DNA of 64,000 bases from Microbulbifer hainanensis (GCF_014904735.1 NZ_JACZCR010000047.1:62001-126000); one strand, 5' to 3'; shown: positions 10,178-23,383, counted from the first letter of the stretch. Notes: generated by a model not told the origin, from the sequence alone. Program-made: numbers and translations.

Positions 10178-11646
10178 TCTTCTGCTCCCGATTTGAGCGA
10201 CTGCCACAACAGCAGTGCGCCGTAGGCCCGCCAGGGGCGCCAGTGTTCCGCACGCTGAAGGGCCTGTTTGGGTTTGGCCTTCTCCCCACCGCCACCCAGG
10301 GCCTGCAGTATCCCCAGATCCGACGCCGGAAACGCGTCCGGCATCGACAGGCCGCGCATGGCGATGTAGTGGGCGGTCCAGTCGCCGATACCCGGCAGTT
10401 CAGTGACCCGGGCGCACCAGCTGTCCAGCTCCGGTTCGGTGAAATCCACACGCTCATCGAGCACAGCCTCGACGAAAGTGCGCAACGTCTGCGCCCGCGC
10501 CCGGGTAACACCGAGCCCGGCGAAATCGACACCGGCCAGTTGCTCCGCAGTCGGGAACAGCCGGTGGGCGACGCCATCGGCGCCAGTAAAGGATTCCCCG
10601 TAGCGATCGACGATGCGCCCGGCGATGGTGGTGGCCGCCGCTACCGAGATCTGCTGGCCGAGGATTGCCCTCAGCGCATACTCGAACGGGTCCCACGCGC
10701 CCGGCAGGCGCACGCCCGGCGACCGCTCGATTTCCCGCGCGAGCAGCGGATCCGCCGCCAGCACGCCGGTGATTTCCTCGGTATCGGCATCCAGGTCGAA
10801 CAGCCGCCGCAGCCGCTGATTCACCCGGTACAGCCCCACCCCACCCTCGCCGATCACGTCTACGACCAGGCAGTTGCGGGCACTGTCGTCACGGACACGA
10901 AGCACGCCGCGCAGGCCGTCGAGCGCGAAGCTGCGCTGGTAGGTATCGCCATCTACCTGCTCAACCCCGGCAAGCGCCCGGGCGCGAAAAAACTCCAGTA
11001 ATTTCCGCCAGTGAAATGGCGGGCGGTAGTGCAGGTACAGCCGGGCACCCAGATCGCTGCCGGAACTGGGCGATGGCGTCCGGCCCGGCGACTTTTCGCG
11101 GCGCACTTCTGACGGCGTGCGCCGGTAAATCTGTTTGAACACGCCATTGAAGCGGCGCAGGCTGTTAAAGCCGGATTCATAGGCAATCGCGGCAATCGGC
11201 AGATCCGTGTCGCGCAGCAGGCCGAACGCGAACAACGCCCGCTCCGCCTGCCACACTGCCAGCGGACTCACCCCCAGGTGCTCGGCAAACAGGCGGCGCA
11301 GGTAGCGGCTGCTGACTCCGAGGCGATCCGCGAGGGTTTCAAGGGACTGGGCCTCGCGCTCGCTACGCATCAGCTGCAGAGCCCGCCGCACCGTTGTCGA
11401 TACCAGCCCCCAGGCTGGGCTGCCTGGCGCCGCGTCCGGGCGGCAGCGCAGGCACGGGCGAAAACCCGCTTCGACCGCTTCGGCGGCAGTGGCGTAATAG
11501 GTGACATTGCGCTCCAGCGGCGCCCGCGCGGGACAGATGGGCCGGCAGAAAATGCCGGTCGTCTTCACCGCCGTAAAGAACCGGCCATCGAAACGGCGAT
11601 CTCGGGCGAGGCGGGCACTGGAACAGATTTCGGCGTCAAGCTGCAA
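10174..11646 (-). CDS. Ada N-terminal / AraC / AlkA fusion: regulator and 3-methyladenine glycosylase
   Basis: A 490-residue fusion of the adaptive response. Residues 1-75 are the Ada zinc domain with Cys34, Cys38, Cys65 and Cys68 (GIFCRPIC and FRPCLRC); in E. coli Ada, Cys38 takes methyl groups from phosphotriesters. Residues about 85-185 are an AraC-type helix-turn-helix pair. The rest is AlkA: an N-terminal AlkA domain, then helix-hairpin-helix LPGIGDWTAHYIAMR and the catalytic aspartate in FPASDLGIL. It probably senses methylation, activates its own promoter and excises alkylated bases. The start is TTG with AGGAG 7 bases upstream; no ATG precedes it. No textbook Ada box was seen upstream. 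This domain order is known in other bacteria. Confidence 0.93.
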   Translation of the reverse strand: MQLDAEICSSARLARDRRFDGRFFTAVKTTGIFCRPICPARAPLERNVTYYATAAEAVEAGFRPCLRCRPDAAPGSPAWGLVSTTVRRALQLMRSEREAQSLETLADRLGVSSRYLRRLFAEHLGVSPLAVWQAERALFAFGLLRDTDLPIAAIAYESGFNSLRRFNGVFKQIYRRTPSEVRREKSPGRTPSPSSGSDLGARLYLHYRPPFHWRKLLEFFRARALAGVEQVDGDTYQRSFALDGLRGVLRVRDDSARNCLVVDVIGEGGVGLYRVNQRLRRLFDLDADTEEITGVLAADPLLAREIERSPGVRLPGAWDPFEYALRAILGQQISVAAATTIAGRIVDRYGESFTGADGVAHRLFPTAEQLAGVDFAGLGVTRARAQTLRTFVEAVLDERVDFTEPELDSWCARVTELPGIGDWTAHYIAMRGLSMPDAFPASDLGILQALGGGGEKAKPKQALQRAEHWRPWRAYGALLLWQSLKSGAEE

Positions 11647-12088
11647 GGTATTCTCCTGATGAACGGCGCCAGTGTAATCGCCCGCAGAATCCTCGACTAG
11701 TCAGATTCGGAACTGACAGTAGACGGGACTCCCGCCGCAGTCTCCACGCAACAAAAGAAAGACTTGAATGGTTAGTCAGGCCAGTAGATAACAACTAGAT
11801 TCATTGTCCGCCAACAATTAGACACAGGTCACAATTTCAATTAGAAACGCAACACGAACACCTGCGTTCGCAACGAATGGAATTCGTCCGGCCGCTGTAC
11901 CAACTTGCAGCGGGTAACGGTCATACAGGGAAGTATGTTGTGAGTGCGCCGCAATCGTTGTTTAGATGACAGCGCCAGTTTCTGCCGTCTCCGCGCAGAG
12001 GGCGGGTCTTACCCCGTCATAACCATGCTCCCCGGGCCGTGCGGCCAATAACGCCAACAAGAATGCCTGTTGCCTGGAGCTGTCACTC
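11647..12088. other. Intergenic region between divergent alkylation-repair genes and TSP3 lipoprotein gene
   Basis: No gene is supported in these 442 bases. Composition is more AT-rich than the neighbouring genes, as expected for two divergent promoters. ACGAAT-GGA-ATTCGT (11873-11887) is a small perfect inverted repeat of unknown meaning. A GGAG about 11 bases before ATG 12089 is the ribosome site of the lipoprotein gene. I recognise no riboswitch or small RNA. Confidence 0.5.
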
Positions 12089-15139
<3,051 letters not shown>

Positions 15140-15190
15140 CCATCCCCCCGGTGCAGTACGGCTGACAACTGTCACTGCAGCGGAACATGC

Positions 15191-15220
15191 AAAGCCCCGG
15201 CACCAGCCCGGGGCTTTTTT
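15191..15220 (+). terminator. Rho-independent terminator of the TSP3 lipoprotein gene
   Basis: AGCCCCGG (15193-15200) pairs with CCGGGGCT (15208-15215) around a seven-base loop and is followed by a run of six T. Confidence 0.92.
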
Positions 15221-15653
15221 AATGGGGAATACGCTGTGCTGCCGGCACTGCCTGCCTCATTCCGTCCATGCGTTACTCACCGCAATTCCGGGCATCGCAC
15301 TGCTTGAATTTCCCCCATCAAAATTGCCGTTCAAAAAACATACAATTCTGCACAGAAAGCGTGCGACATTTCACAGTTTCAGCGCTTTTATCCACCAGTA
15401 GGAGCGTGAACGTGCCAGCACTGTCGCCAGAATTTGAATTTGGATAAGGCTGTTTATTTTTCGTACAGTCAGAGTTTTTTCTGCCAGTGCAGGAGGAAGG
15501 TGCTCAGGCAGCAGAACGACAGAGATTGGTGGCGGGCAGCCGGTGGCAAAGGAGAAGCGCGATTCGCTAGCGGCAGCTATTTCTCTCGTTACTACCTCTC
15601 TCGGTAAATGGCTATCGCTATGTACCGGCGCACAAGACGGGCCTTGTTCCCAT

Positions 15654-15683
15654 AAAAAAACCCCGGCCAATGCCGGGGTTTTT
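15654..15683 (-). terminator. Rho-independent terminator of the M49-like peptidase gene
   Basis: CCCCGGC (15661-15667) pairs with GCCGGGG (15672-15678). The seven-base A-run before it is a T-run on the minus strand, right after the peptidase stop codon. A five-T run on the other side would let it work in both directions. Confidence 0.9.
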
Positions 15684-15705
15684 ATCGGACGGAGAAAACC
15701 GGGGC

Positions 15706-17448
15706 TTACTTGATACCCAGTACTTCCCTGCCCTGCACGAAAGTAACATCGACCGGGATACTGGCAGCCGCCAGGCGGTCCAGGTCTTTCTGCAGCTGTG
15801 CGTTGATCACGCCCTTGCTCTCGAGCAGTTCCTTGGCGCGCGCATAGTCGCCATCACCCTGGATGGTGAGAATCAGGCGGGACAGATCCGTCATCGCCTG
15901 CTGCATCTTGTCAAAGTTCACCCGGTACAGGCCGGTATCGGCATCGCGACTAAAGGCGCCTTCCTCTTCAAAGAAATTGAAGCGCACCATATTCGCAGTA
16001 CCGTGGGCATCGGCAGCACCGAAGCGCACGCTGCGGAAAATACTGGCGAGGAAGGTAACGTAGTTGTCCATCAGCTCGCTGTCGGGCAGCTCGCCTTTCT
16101 CGTGCAACTTGGTGACCATGTACAGGCCGAGGATATCTGCCTTGCCCTCTTCGAGCGCCGAGGCATTTTCCTTCAGCGCCTGGCGCACATTGCTGCCGTC
16201 GGTCAGGGTTTTCTTGATACCCAGGCCGTGGGCTACCTCGTGGAACATGGTGTTCTGGAAGAAAGCCGGGAAGGTGATGTTCTCACGCTGGTCTTCCGCG
16301 ATCAGGACATCGCCGATGGGTACCAGGATCTTGTCAAACTTGGCGCGCATGGCGTTTTTCAGCTGCAGGCGACGGGTCCCCTTGGCCAGCTGAACTTCCT
16401 CATCGTTCGGCAGATTGATGGCGATGGTCTTGCCACCGGCATTGGAGTGGCCGGCGTAATACAGCACGTCGTAGGCATTCAGGTCGGAGTCGGTTCCCGG
16501 CTTTTCTGCCTTGTATTTTTCATCCACGGGCAGGCCGCGCTGCAGCTCCGGCAGGAAGGCGGCGAACTTGGCCAGCTTCTCACTCCACTCCTTGTCCTTC
16601 AGCAGTACATAGGCCTCATAGGCGGTGCGGTAGCCGAACAGCTGGTCTTCGTAGTTCTCGATCGGGCCAATGACTACATCGATCGGGTTGTTCTTCATGT
16701 CCATCCAGGCCATGTCGCTGGGACGGAAGTCGTCGCTGACCAGGGCCTTCGCACGCAGGTTCAGGTAGCCGGCAAACTCCTCGTCGTCGGCCAGCTTCGC
16801 GGCTTCGCGCAGCAGCTCGGCGGCCTTCTGCAGATCTTCCTTGTAGGCCACGTGATACGGCACCAGTTCCAGCTTGCCTTCCTGGTTGCGCCGCACCAGG
16901 GTATAGAGGCCGTCCTTGCCCGGCTGGTTCCAGGATTCGAACTCGGCCTTGGTCATGTCTTCCGGATAAAACTGCGCACCCAGGGGTTTGGCACCATATC
17001 CCGCGATAAACGGTTCGTTATCGTTCAGGCGATCCCAGGGGCCGTAGTTGATCTTGGCGAAGTCACGTTTGGTGCTGTCTTCGATGCTCGACAGCAGCTC
17101 TTCCGCCGGACCGTAGGCCTGCAACCAGAACAGGCGATCCATGACCTTGCTCGCGTCGATCAGCTTGCCAATCATCTGGCGCTGGTTGTCGGAGAGGTCG
17201 GAAAGATCGGCATTGAGCTCGACCGGGACGTAAATCTCGAAATCGGCGCTGGACTCCAGCTTTTCGGGTTTGGCCGCCGTTTCGGAGGTCGATTTCGCTG
17301 CGGTTGACTCGGCGGCGCTGGATTCCGCGGCCGGGGCCTGAGTCGATTCAGTCGTTTCGCTTTTGTTGTCGCGCGGCGAACAGGCGGTGGTCAGCGCCAG
17401 TGCCAGTAGCATCGCAGTCAATCGGGCGAACTTGAAAGGGGTAGTCAT
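15706..17448 (-). CDS. Lipoprotein zinc peptidase, dipeptidyl-peptidase III (M49)-like
   Basis: A 580-residue predicted lipoprotein (lipobox TTAC, then a Ser/Thr/Ala/Glu-rich linker). The zinc motif HEVAH in FHEVAHGLGIKK and the downstream EEGKAD resemble the HExxGH/EECRAE pair of DPP III. The normal M49 HExxGH carries an extra residue, which is lacking here, as in other bacterial DPP III-family relatives. It should cleave short peptides in the periplasm; specificity is unknown. The frame opens earlier, but ATG 17448 starts a proper signal peptide. It is followed by its own terminator. Upstream lies an ABC exporter on the same strand, 97 bases away. Confidence 0.78.
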   Translation of the reverse strand: MTTPFKFARLTAMLLALALTTACSPRDNKSETTESTQAPAAESSAAESTAAKSTSETAAKPEKLESSADFEIYVPVELNADLSDLSDNQRQMIGKLIDASKVMDRLFWLQAYGPAEELLSSIEDSTKRDFAKINYGPWDRLNDNEPFIAGYGAKPLGAQFYPEDMTKAEFESWNQPGKDGLYTLVRRNQEGKLELVPYHVAYKEDLQKAAELLREAAKLADDEEFAGYLNLRAKALVSDDFRPSDMAWMDMKNNPIDVVIGPIENYEDQLFGYRTAYEAYVLLKDKEWSEKLAKFAAFLPELQRGLPVDEKYKAEKPGTDSDLNAYDVLYYAGHSNAGGKTIAINLPNDEEVQLAKGTRRLQLKNAMRAKFDKILVPIGDVLIAEDQRENITFPAFFQNTMFHEVAHGLGIKKTLTDGSNVRQALKENASALEEGKADILGLYMVTKLHEKGELPDSELMDNYVTFLASIFRSVRFGAADAHGTANMVRFNFFEEEGAFSRDADTGLYRVNFDKMQQAMTDLSRLILTIQGDGDYARAKELLESKGVINAQLQKDLDRLAAASIPVDVTFVQGREVLGIK

Positions 17449-17545
17449 AGGAGCCTGCCTATCGTTATCTTTTGTCCGGCGCCACATTAGTCCGGCGCCG
17501 GGCATTTATCAAGACGGGCAGAGGCTGCCGCGACAGAATCCGCAG

Positions 17546-19342
17546 TTATACCACCTCGGCGCTGCGCTCCTGCTGCTGCAGGCGCCACAGGGCGGCGTAA
17601 TGCCCCCCCTCCGCCAGTAACTGGGCGTGGCTGCCGCGTTCGACGATCTCGCCCTGCTCCAGCACCAGGATCACGTCCGCATCCACCACGGTGGACAGGC
17701 GGTGGGCGATCACCAGGGTGGTCTGCTCCCGGGCGATATCCCGCAGGGATTCGAGAATACCGCGCTCGGACTTGCTGTCGAGCGATGAAGTGGCCTCGTC
17801 GAATACCATGATTGGCGGATGTTTGAGCAGTGCGCGGGCAATGGCTACGCGCTGTTTTTCGCCGCCGGAAAGTTTCAGGCCGCGCTCGCCCACCAGCGTG
17901 TGAACGCCTTCCGGCAGCTGCTGCACGAAATCCGCCAGCTGCGCGTGCCTGATCGCCTCCATGACCTCTTCATCACTGGCATTCACACGGCCGTAGCGCA
18001 CGTTTTCGAGGATCGACTGGTTGAACAGCACCGCGTCCTGCGGCACCACACCGATAACAGAGCGCAGGGAATCCTGGCTGACGCTGCGGATATCCTGCCC
18101 GTCAATCAAAATTCGTCCGCCGGTAGCGTCGTAGAAACGGAACAGCAGCTTGAACAGCGTCGATTTACCCGCGCCGCTGGCGCCGACGATCGCCACCTTC
18201 TGCTGTGGCTCCACGGTAAAACTGATGCCTTTGAGGATTTCCCGCTCGGGCCGGTAACCGAAATGCACATCGTCGAACACGATGCGCCCGCTGTGCACCT
18301 CCAATATGCCCGCCGAATCGTCATCCCGCACCGCCGGCTCTACCAGCAGCAGGGAAAACATCTTCTCGATATTCGCCATTGCGCCCTTCATCTCCCGGTA
18401 GACAAAACCGAGGAAATTCAGCGGAATAAAGATCTGCATCATGAAGGCATTGATCAGCACAAAGTCACCAATGGTCATCGCACCCCTGGTGACATTCACC
18501 GCAGCCAACACCATGGCGCCGCACATGGCGCTGGCAATGATCAGCGCCTGTCCGGCATTGAGGCCGAACAGGGACAGGCGGTTCTTGCGCCGCGCCTGCT
18601 CCCAGAACGCCAGCTCGCGATCGTAATGGCTCGCCTCGTGCTGTTCGTTGCCGAAATACTTGACCGTTTCGTAGTTGAGCAGGCTGTCCACCGCGCGGCT
18701 ACTGCTCTGGGATTCCGCCTGATTCAGCTCGCGGACAAAACGCGTGCGCCACTCGGTGGCGACCACGGAGAAGCCGATATAGATCACCACCGCGCCCAGC
18801 ACCAGCAGGGCGAAGGCGGCGCTGTAGTTCCACCACAACAGCCCCGCCACCATCGCGATTTCCACCAGGGTCGGCACGATGTTGAACACCATAAAGCGCA
18901 TCAGGAACCCGATGCCGGAATTGCCCCGTTCAATATCCCGCGACAGCCCCCCGGTGCGGCGATTCAGGTGAAAATCCATATCCAGCCGGTGCAGGTGCCG
19001 GAATACTTCCAGCCCCACCCGGCGCTGGGCGCGCTCGGTTACGCGGCCGAAAATCGTGTCGCGCAATTCACCGAACAGAACGCTGGAAAAGCGCACTGCC
19101 CCGTAGGCCAGCAGTAATCCAAGGGGCAGTGCGATAGCCGCGGCCGTGCCACCGGAGCTGTCGAGGGCGTCAACAATGTGCTTGAGGATAAACGGCAGCC
19201 CCACCCCGGCCAGCTTGGCTCCCACCAGACACAGCAGCGCGAAAATCACCGCGCGCTTGAATTCCAGCAGATACGGGAACAGGGTTTTCAGTGCGCCCCA
19301 ATGCACTTCATCCAGGGCAACTGCGGATTTTGGTCTGGGCAT
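17546..19342 (-). CDS. Atm1/HMT1-type ABC exporter (fused permease and ATPase)
   Basis: A 598-residue half-transporter with six N-terminal membrane helices (about residues 25-320) and a C-terminal ATPase that works as a homodimer. Walker A is GASGAGKSTL, the signature is LSGGEKQRVAIARALL, Walker B is IMVFDEATSSLD, and the switch is IAHRLSTV. The N-terminal WGALKTLFPYLLEFK and the CxGA-free helix pattern resemble the bacterial Atm1 group (glutathione conjugates or metal-glutathione export) more than MsbA; that assignment is inference. No metal regulator or glutathione gene is nearby. Confidence 0.87.
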   Translation of the reverse strand: MPRPKSAVALDEVHWGALKTLFPYLLEFKRAVIFALLCLVGAKLAGVGLPFILKHIVDALDSSGGTAAAIALPLGLLLAYGAVRFSSVLFGELRDTIFGRVTERAQRRVGLEVFRHLHRLDMDFHLNRRTGGLSRDIERGNSGIGFLMRFMVFNIVPTLVEIAMVAGLLWWNYSAAFALLVLGAVVIYIGFSVVATEWRTRFVRELNQAESQSSSRAVDSLLNYETVKYFGNEQHEASHYDRELAFWEQARRKNRLSLFGLNAGQALIIASAMCGAMVLAAVNVTRGAMTIGDFVLINAFMMQIFIPLNFLGFVYREMKGAMANIEKMFSLLLVEPAVRDDDSAGILEVHSGRIVFDDVHFGYRPEREILKGISFTVEPQQKVAIVGASGAGKSTLFKLLFRFYDATGGRILIDGQDIRSVSQDSLRSVIGVVPQDAVLFNQSILENVRYGRVNASDEEVMEAIRHAQLADFVQQLPEGVHTLVGERGLKLSGGEKQRVAIARALLKHPPIMVFDEATSSLDSKSERGILESLRDIAREQTTLVIAHRLSTVVDADVILVLEQGEIVERGSHAQLLAEGGHYAALWRLQQQERSAEVV

Positions 19343-19487
19343 AGATCACTCGCGATAAATACAACGGAATTATAAGCGCTAGGCGCCATTTATTGCGGGA
19401 GGGTAAAAGATGAAGTTAACTTGAGATCAAGTGCATGGCCCCGGCCAGGCGCTTTCTTTTGATAATGAAGGACTGAAACAGCGTCCG

Positions 19488-20099
19488 TCACTTCAGCGCC
19501 CGCAGCGGCACATCCTCGCGATGGACAATCTCGGCACCGAGGATCCGGACCATGAACTCGGTCAATATTCCAGCGGTAAAGCCCCAGATTTCGTACTCGC
19601 GAAACTGGTAGGCCGGCAGATAAACGGTGCTCTGGTCGATGGTGATCCGGTCCGTGCGAATGCGCGGATCGGCGAGAAAAAACGACAGTGGCACGCGGAA
19701 GATCGCATCCAGCTCGCCGGGATTCGGCGTCAGTTCAACATCCGGCGATACCACACCGAGCCAGGGCGTCACCTGTACTTTCCAGCGCGTAGCGCGGGTC
19801 CACAGGGGACCCAGCACACGGATCTCGTCCGGGTGCAGGCCGATCTCCTCTTCGGTCTCGCGCAGGGCGGTGTATTCCAGGGAGGGATCGGTAGCGTCCC
19901 AGCGGCCGCCAGGCAGCGAGACTTCGCCTGAGTGGGTCGACAGGTTCGCGGAGCGCAGGGTAAGTATCACTTCCGGATCCGGCTCATCGGTCAGGGCCAG
20001 CAGCACTGCGGCGTGGCCACGCAGGTCCGGCCCCTCTGGCACTTTCGCCAGCAGGTCCTGCCGCAACTGCGATATTTTTTGCTCGATAACGTCCAGCAT
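19488..20099 (-). CDS. CoA pyrophosphatase, Nudix family (NudL-like)
   Basis: A 203-residue Nudix enzyme of the YeaB/NudL group, which hydrolyses CoA and its derivatives to 3'-phosphoadenosine 5'-phosphate and phosphopantetheine. The group-specific LTLRSANLSTHSGEVSLPGG leads directly into the Nudix box, with ALRETEEEIGL as its core and Glu residues for metal binding. The frame opens at a GTG six codons earlier; ATG 20099 is preferred because family members start close to the VIEQKI helix. It lies about 100 bases downstream of nothing on its own strand except the RND genes, which end later, so it is probably a separate unit. Confidence 0.86.
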   Translation of the reverse strand: MLDVIEQKISQLRQDLLAKVPEGPDLRGHAAVLLALTDEPDPEVILTLRSANLSTHSGEVSLPGGRWDATDPSLEYTALRETEEEIGLHPDEIRVLGPLWTRATRWKVQVTPWLGVVSPDVELTPNPGELDAIFRVPLSFFLADPRIRTDRITIDQSTVYLPAYQFREYEIWGFTAGILTEFMVRILGAEIVHREDVPLRALK

Positions 20100-20201
20100 T
20101 GCCCGTTTACTTACCACTGCACCGCATGGCGCGGCGACTTCGCCTTATTATCTGCCACTATACGCCAAAGACACCGATTTCCTCTATATTCGATCGGCCA
20201 C

Positions 20202-23200
20202 TCAGCTATCGGACGCGGCTGCATCCCGCTGTTTCATCGGCGTATGGCCTCCCTTGATCTTCTCCCGCAGCGACTGCACCAGCGCGTAATACACCGGCAC
20301 CAGCAATGTGGCGAAGATTGCCGCTGCGGTCATTCCACCGAATACCGCCAAACCCAGCGAGATGCGGCTGGCGGCGCCGGCTCCGGTGGCCACCAAAAGG
20401 GGGATCACCCCCAGCACGAACGACAGTGCGGTCATCAGCACGGCGCGGAAACGCAACTGGGTTGCGCTGACCGCCGCTTCCAGCACTGATTTTCCGCTGT
20501 CGCGCTCCAGGCAGGCAAACTCCACAATCAAAATGGCGCTCTTCGCCGCCATACCGATCAGCAACACCAGCCCGATTTGCGTATAGAGATTGTTGATCGA
20601 GCCCACCAGCCAGACCACGAAAAGAGCACCGGCGATGGCAATGGGCACACACAGCATCACCGCGATGGGAATCATCCAGCTCTCGTACTGCGCCACCAGA
20701 AACAGGTAGACAAACACAATGGCGAGAGAAAACAGAATCGGCGCCATATTGCCGGAACTGATTTCCTGCAGACTGGAACCGGTCCAGTCATAGCTGTAGC
20801 CCTCCGGCAATTGCGCGGCCAGCTCCTCCATTGCCCGCATAGCCTGGCCACTGGAATAACCGGGCGCCGGCGAGCCATTGATGGTAACGCTGTTGTAGAG
20901 GTTGTAACGGTCTATGGTCTGTGGGGCCACCGTCGGCTCGATATTCACCACTGCGGTAATCGGCACGAGCTCGCCACTGTTGGCGCGCACAAAAAAGCCC
21001 GTCAGATCCTGCTCGTTACTGCGAAACTGCTGGTCCCCCTGCACCATCACGCGAAACACCTTGCCGAATAAATTGAAATCGTTGACGTAAAATCCGCCGA
21101 GCTGGGTCTGCAAGGTGTTGTAGACATCGGTGAGCCGCAAACCCAGCGTGTGCGCCTTGTCCCGGTCCACCGTCAGTTCCAGTTGCGGTGTTGTGGCCTG
21201 AAAGGTAGTGAATGCCTGTGCAATCTCCGGTCGCTGATTCGCCGCGCCGAGGAGTCCGTACATCACCTGTGCCAGTTCAGCGGGATCGCGCCCCATCAGA
21301 TCCTTGAGGATAAATTCAAAGCCGCCAATGGTGCCGACTCCCGGCAGGGGTGGAGTCGGGAAGACCATCACCCGGGCCTCCGCTATGCCCGCAGCCTTCT
21401 CCTGTATTCGCTGCATGACCGCCATCTGATGCTGGTCGGCATTGGGCCGCTCGTCCCATGGCGGCAAAATGCCTATCATGAAGGCCGAGTTGGAGCTGAC
21501 ACTGCCCGACAGCACGTTGAACCCGGGCACCGCCATGACATGGGAAATATCCGGGTCCTCTCGCATGATTTCACTGAGGCGCGCCACCACGGGTCCCGTG
21601 CGAGTCAGCGAAGCCCCCTCAGCCAGCTGCACATGGACCAGGAAGAACCCCTGATCCTCATCGGGAATAAAACCGGTGGGCACACTGGTAAATAGCCAGG
21701 CACAAAGGCCCACCATGCCGGCTATGGATAATAATCCGAACAGAGGGCGAGCCACCCAGAAGCGCACCATGCCCGTATAAAAATGCGTGAGTTTATGCAG
21801 TGCTTTGTTGAACCAGCCAAATGCACCGGTCTCTTTGACCCCGGCGATTTGGTCGCCTTCACTTTTCTTGAGCAGTGTTGCGCAAAGGGCCGGGCTTAAA
21901 GTGAGGGCATTAATGGAGGAGATAATCACCGCAAAACTAATCGTCACTGCAAACTGCTGGTACATCCTGCCGGTCAGACCCGGCATCAGCATCACCGGCA
22001 CGAACACCGCCAGTAAGACCAACGTCGTGGCAATCACTGGACCGGTCACCTCCTCCATCGATTTCAGTGCCGCCTGCCGCGGCGCCAGACCCTCACTCAT
22101 CAAACGCTGAGTGTTTTCTACGACAATAATGGCGTCGTCCACTACGATGCCGATCGCGAGGATCAAGGCAAACAGTGTGACCGTGTTGATGGTCATACCA
22201 AAGGCAAACATCAGGGCAAAAGTGCCAATCAGCGAGACGGGAATGGCAATGGCGGGGATCAGGGTGGAACGCACATCTTGCAAGAATACGAATACCACCA
22301 GAATGACGAGCAGCAGCGCAATCAATAGCGTCGTAATCACCTCCGCGATCGATGCGCGCACGAAGTCTGTCGTGTCGTAGAGAATTTCTGCCTTGAGGCC
22401 TTCAGGAAAGCGCTGGGACAATTCATCTACACGCTCCGCGATACCTTCAGCGACACTGAGGGCGTTGGCATCCGGCAACTGGTATACGGCGATAACCGCT
22501 GCTGGTTTGCCGTCCAGACGGCCGTAGGCACTGTAAAACTCGCTGCCCAGCTCCACACGCGCGACATCCTTCATGCGAACCATGCCGCCGGAGGGATCGG
22601 CGCGAATACTGATTTCCTTGAATTGCTCCGCATCGACCAGTCGGCCCTGAGCGAGGATGTTGTACTGGAACTGCTGGTCCTTGCCGATGGGCGGCGAACC
22701 GATCTGCCCCGCTGCCACCTGCATATTCTGCGACTGGATTGCGCTGATGACATCCTGGGTCGTCACATCCAGTGCGGTCATACGATCCGGATTGAGCCAG
22801 ATGCGCATGGCATAGTTGAGGGAACCGAGAATCTCTACATCACTGACACCTGGCACCCGCGCCAGCTCGTCGCGAATGAAGATCTGCGCATAGTTGGCCA
22901 AAAACAGTTCGTCGAACTTTTCATCCGGTGACAGCAGGTTCACCACCAGCAACATGGTGTTTGACTTCTTGCGCACGACGACACCGTTACGGCGCACATC
23001 CTCCGGCAGCCCCGGTATTGCCTCCTGAACCCGGTTCTGCACATTCACCTGAGCGATATTGTCGTCAGTCCCCGTCTCGAAGGTGACCGTGAGGCTGTAA
23101 CTGCCGTCGTTACCGCTGACGGAATCCATATACAGCATGTCTTCCACACCATTCACTTCCGCTTCGATCGGCACGGCGACACTGTCGCGCATTACTTCGG

Positions 23201-23363
23201 CGCTCGCGCCGGTGAAGCGGGCGGTGGCAGTGATGGTGGGGGGGGTAATGTCGGGAAACTGGGCGACGGGCAGGATCGGCAGCGTCAGCAATCCCGCAAG
23301 GGTAATCAAAATCGATACCACAAAGGCAAAGCGCGGTCGGCGAATAAAGAATGCGCTGATCAA
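20202..23363 (-). CDS. RND efflux pump inner-membrane transporter (AcrB/MexB family, HAE1)
   Basis: A 1053-residue proton-driven drug exporter. It starts MISAFFIRRPRFAFV with the first membrane helix, followed by the large porter loop. The proton-relay aspartates are in GIVVDDAIIVVENT (helix 4), and the C-terminal half repeats the layout. The start codon is TTG at 23361-23363, with AGGGAG upstream, and matches the conserved N-terminus of the family. It lies 20 bases behind the membrane-fusion gene, so the two form an operon. No TolC/OprM-type channel is present, so the pair must borrow one encoded elsewhere. No dedicated regulator is adjacent. Confidence 0.95.
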   Translation of the reverse strand: MISAFFIRRPRFAFVVSILITLAGLLTLPILPVAQFPDITPPTITATARFTGASAEVMRDSVAVPIEAEVNGVEDMLYMDSVSGNDGSYSLTVTFETGTDDNIAQVNVQNRVQEAIPGLPEDVRRNGVVVRKKSNTMLLVVNLLSPDEKFDELFLANYAQIFIRDELARVPGVSDVEILGSLNYAMRIWLNPDRMTALDVTTQDVISAIQSQNMQVAAGQIGSPPIGKDQQFQYNILAQGRLVDAEQFKEISIRADPSGGMVRMKDVARVELGSEFYSAYGRLDGKPAAVIAVYQLPDANALSVAEGIAERVDELSQRFPEGLKAEILYDTTDFVRASIAEVITTLLIALLLVILVVFVFLQDVRSTLIPAIAIPVSLIGTFALMFAFGMTINTVTLFALILAIGIVVDDAIIVVENTQRLMSEGLAPRQAALKSMEEVTGPVIATTLVLLAVFVPVMLMPGLTGRMYQQFAVTISFAVIISSINALTLSPALCATLLKKSEGDQIAGVKETGAFGWFNKALHKLTHFYTGMVRFWVARPLFGLLSIAGMVGLCAWLFTSVPTGFIPDEDQGFFLVHVQLAEGASLTRTGPVVARLSEIMREDPDISHVMAVPGFNVLSGSVSSNSAFMIGILPPWDERPNADQHQMAVMQRIQEKAAGIAEARVMVFPTPPLPGVGTIGGFEFILKDLMGRDPAELAQVMYGLLGAANQRPEIAQAFTTFQATTPQLELTVDRDKAHTLGLRLTDVYNTLQTQLGGFYVNDFNLFGKVFRVMVQGDQQFRSNEQDLTGFFVRANSGELVPITAVVNIEPTVAPQTIDRYNLYNSVTINGSPAPGYSSGQAMRAMEELAAQLPEGYSYDWTGSSLQEISSGNMAPILFSLAIVFVYLFLVAQYESWMIPIAVMLCVPIAIAGALFVVWLVGSINNLYTQIGLVLLIGMAAKSAILIVEFACLERDSGKSVLEAAVSATQLRFRAVLMTALSFVLGVIPLLVATGAGAASRISLGLAVFGGMTAAAIFATLLVPVYYALVQSLREKIKGGHTPMKQRDAAASDS

Positions 23364-23383
23364 AAAAACCTACTCCCTGTCAG

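Larger units (their letters stand above)
15140..15705. other. Intergenic region between the TSP3 gene and the convergent peptidase gene
   Basis: Between the two convergent genes lie two rho-independent terminators (15191-15220 and 15654-15683) and about 430 bases of moderately AT-rich sequence. The short ORFs here have no sensible start context or protein signature and I do not call them. I see no RNA gene. Confidence 0.55.

Noticed and set aside
15371..15670. A 99-codon minus-strand frame in the intergenic region
   Set aside because: It runs into the peptidase terminator, has no ribosome site and no recognisable protein features.
15670..17307. A 545-codon frame opposite the M49-like peptidase
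   Set aside because: It overlaps the peptidase terminator and gene and has no domain signal. It is a shadow of biased codon use.
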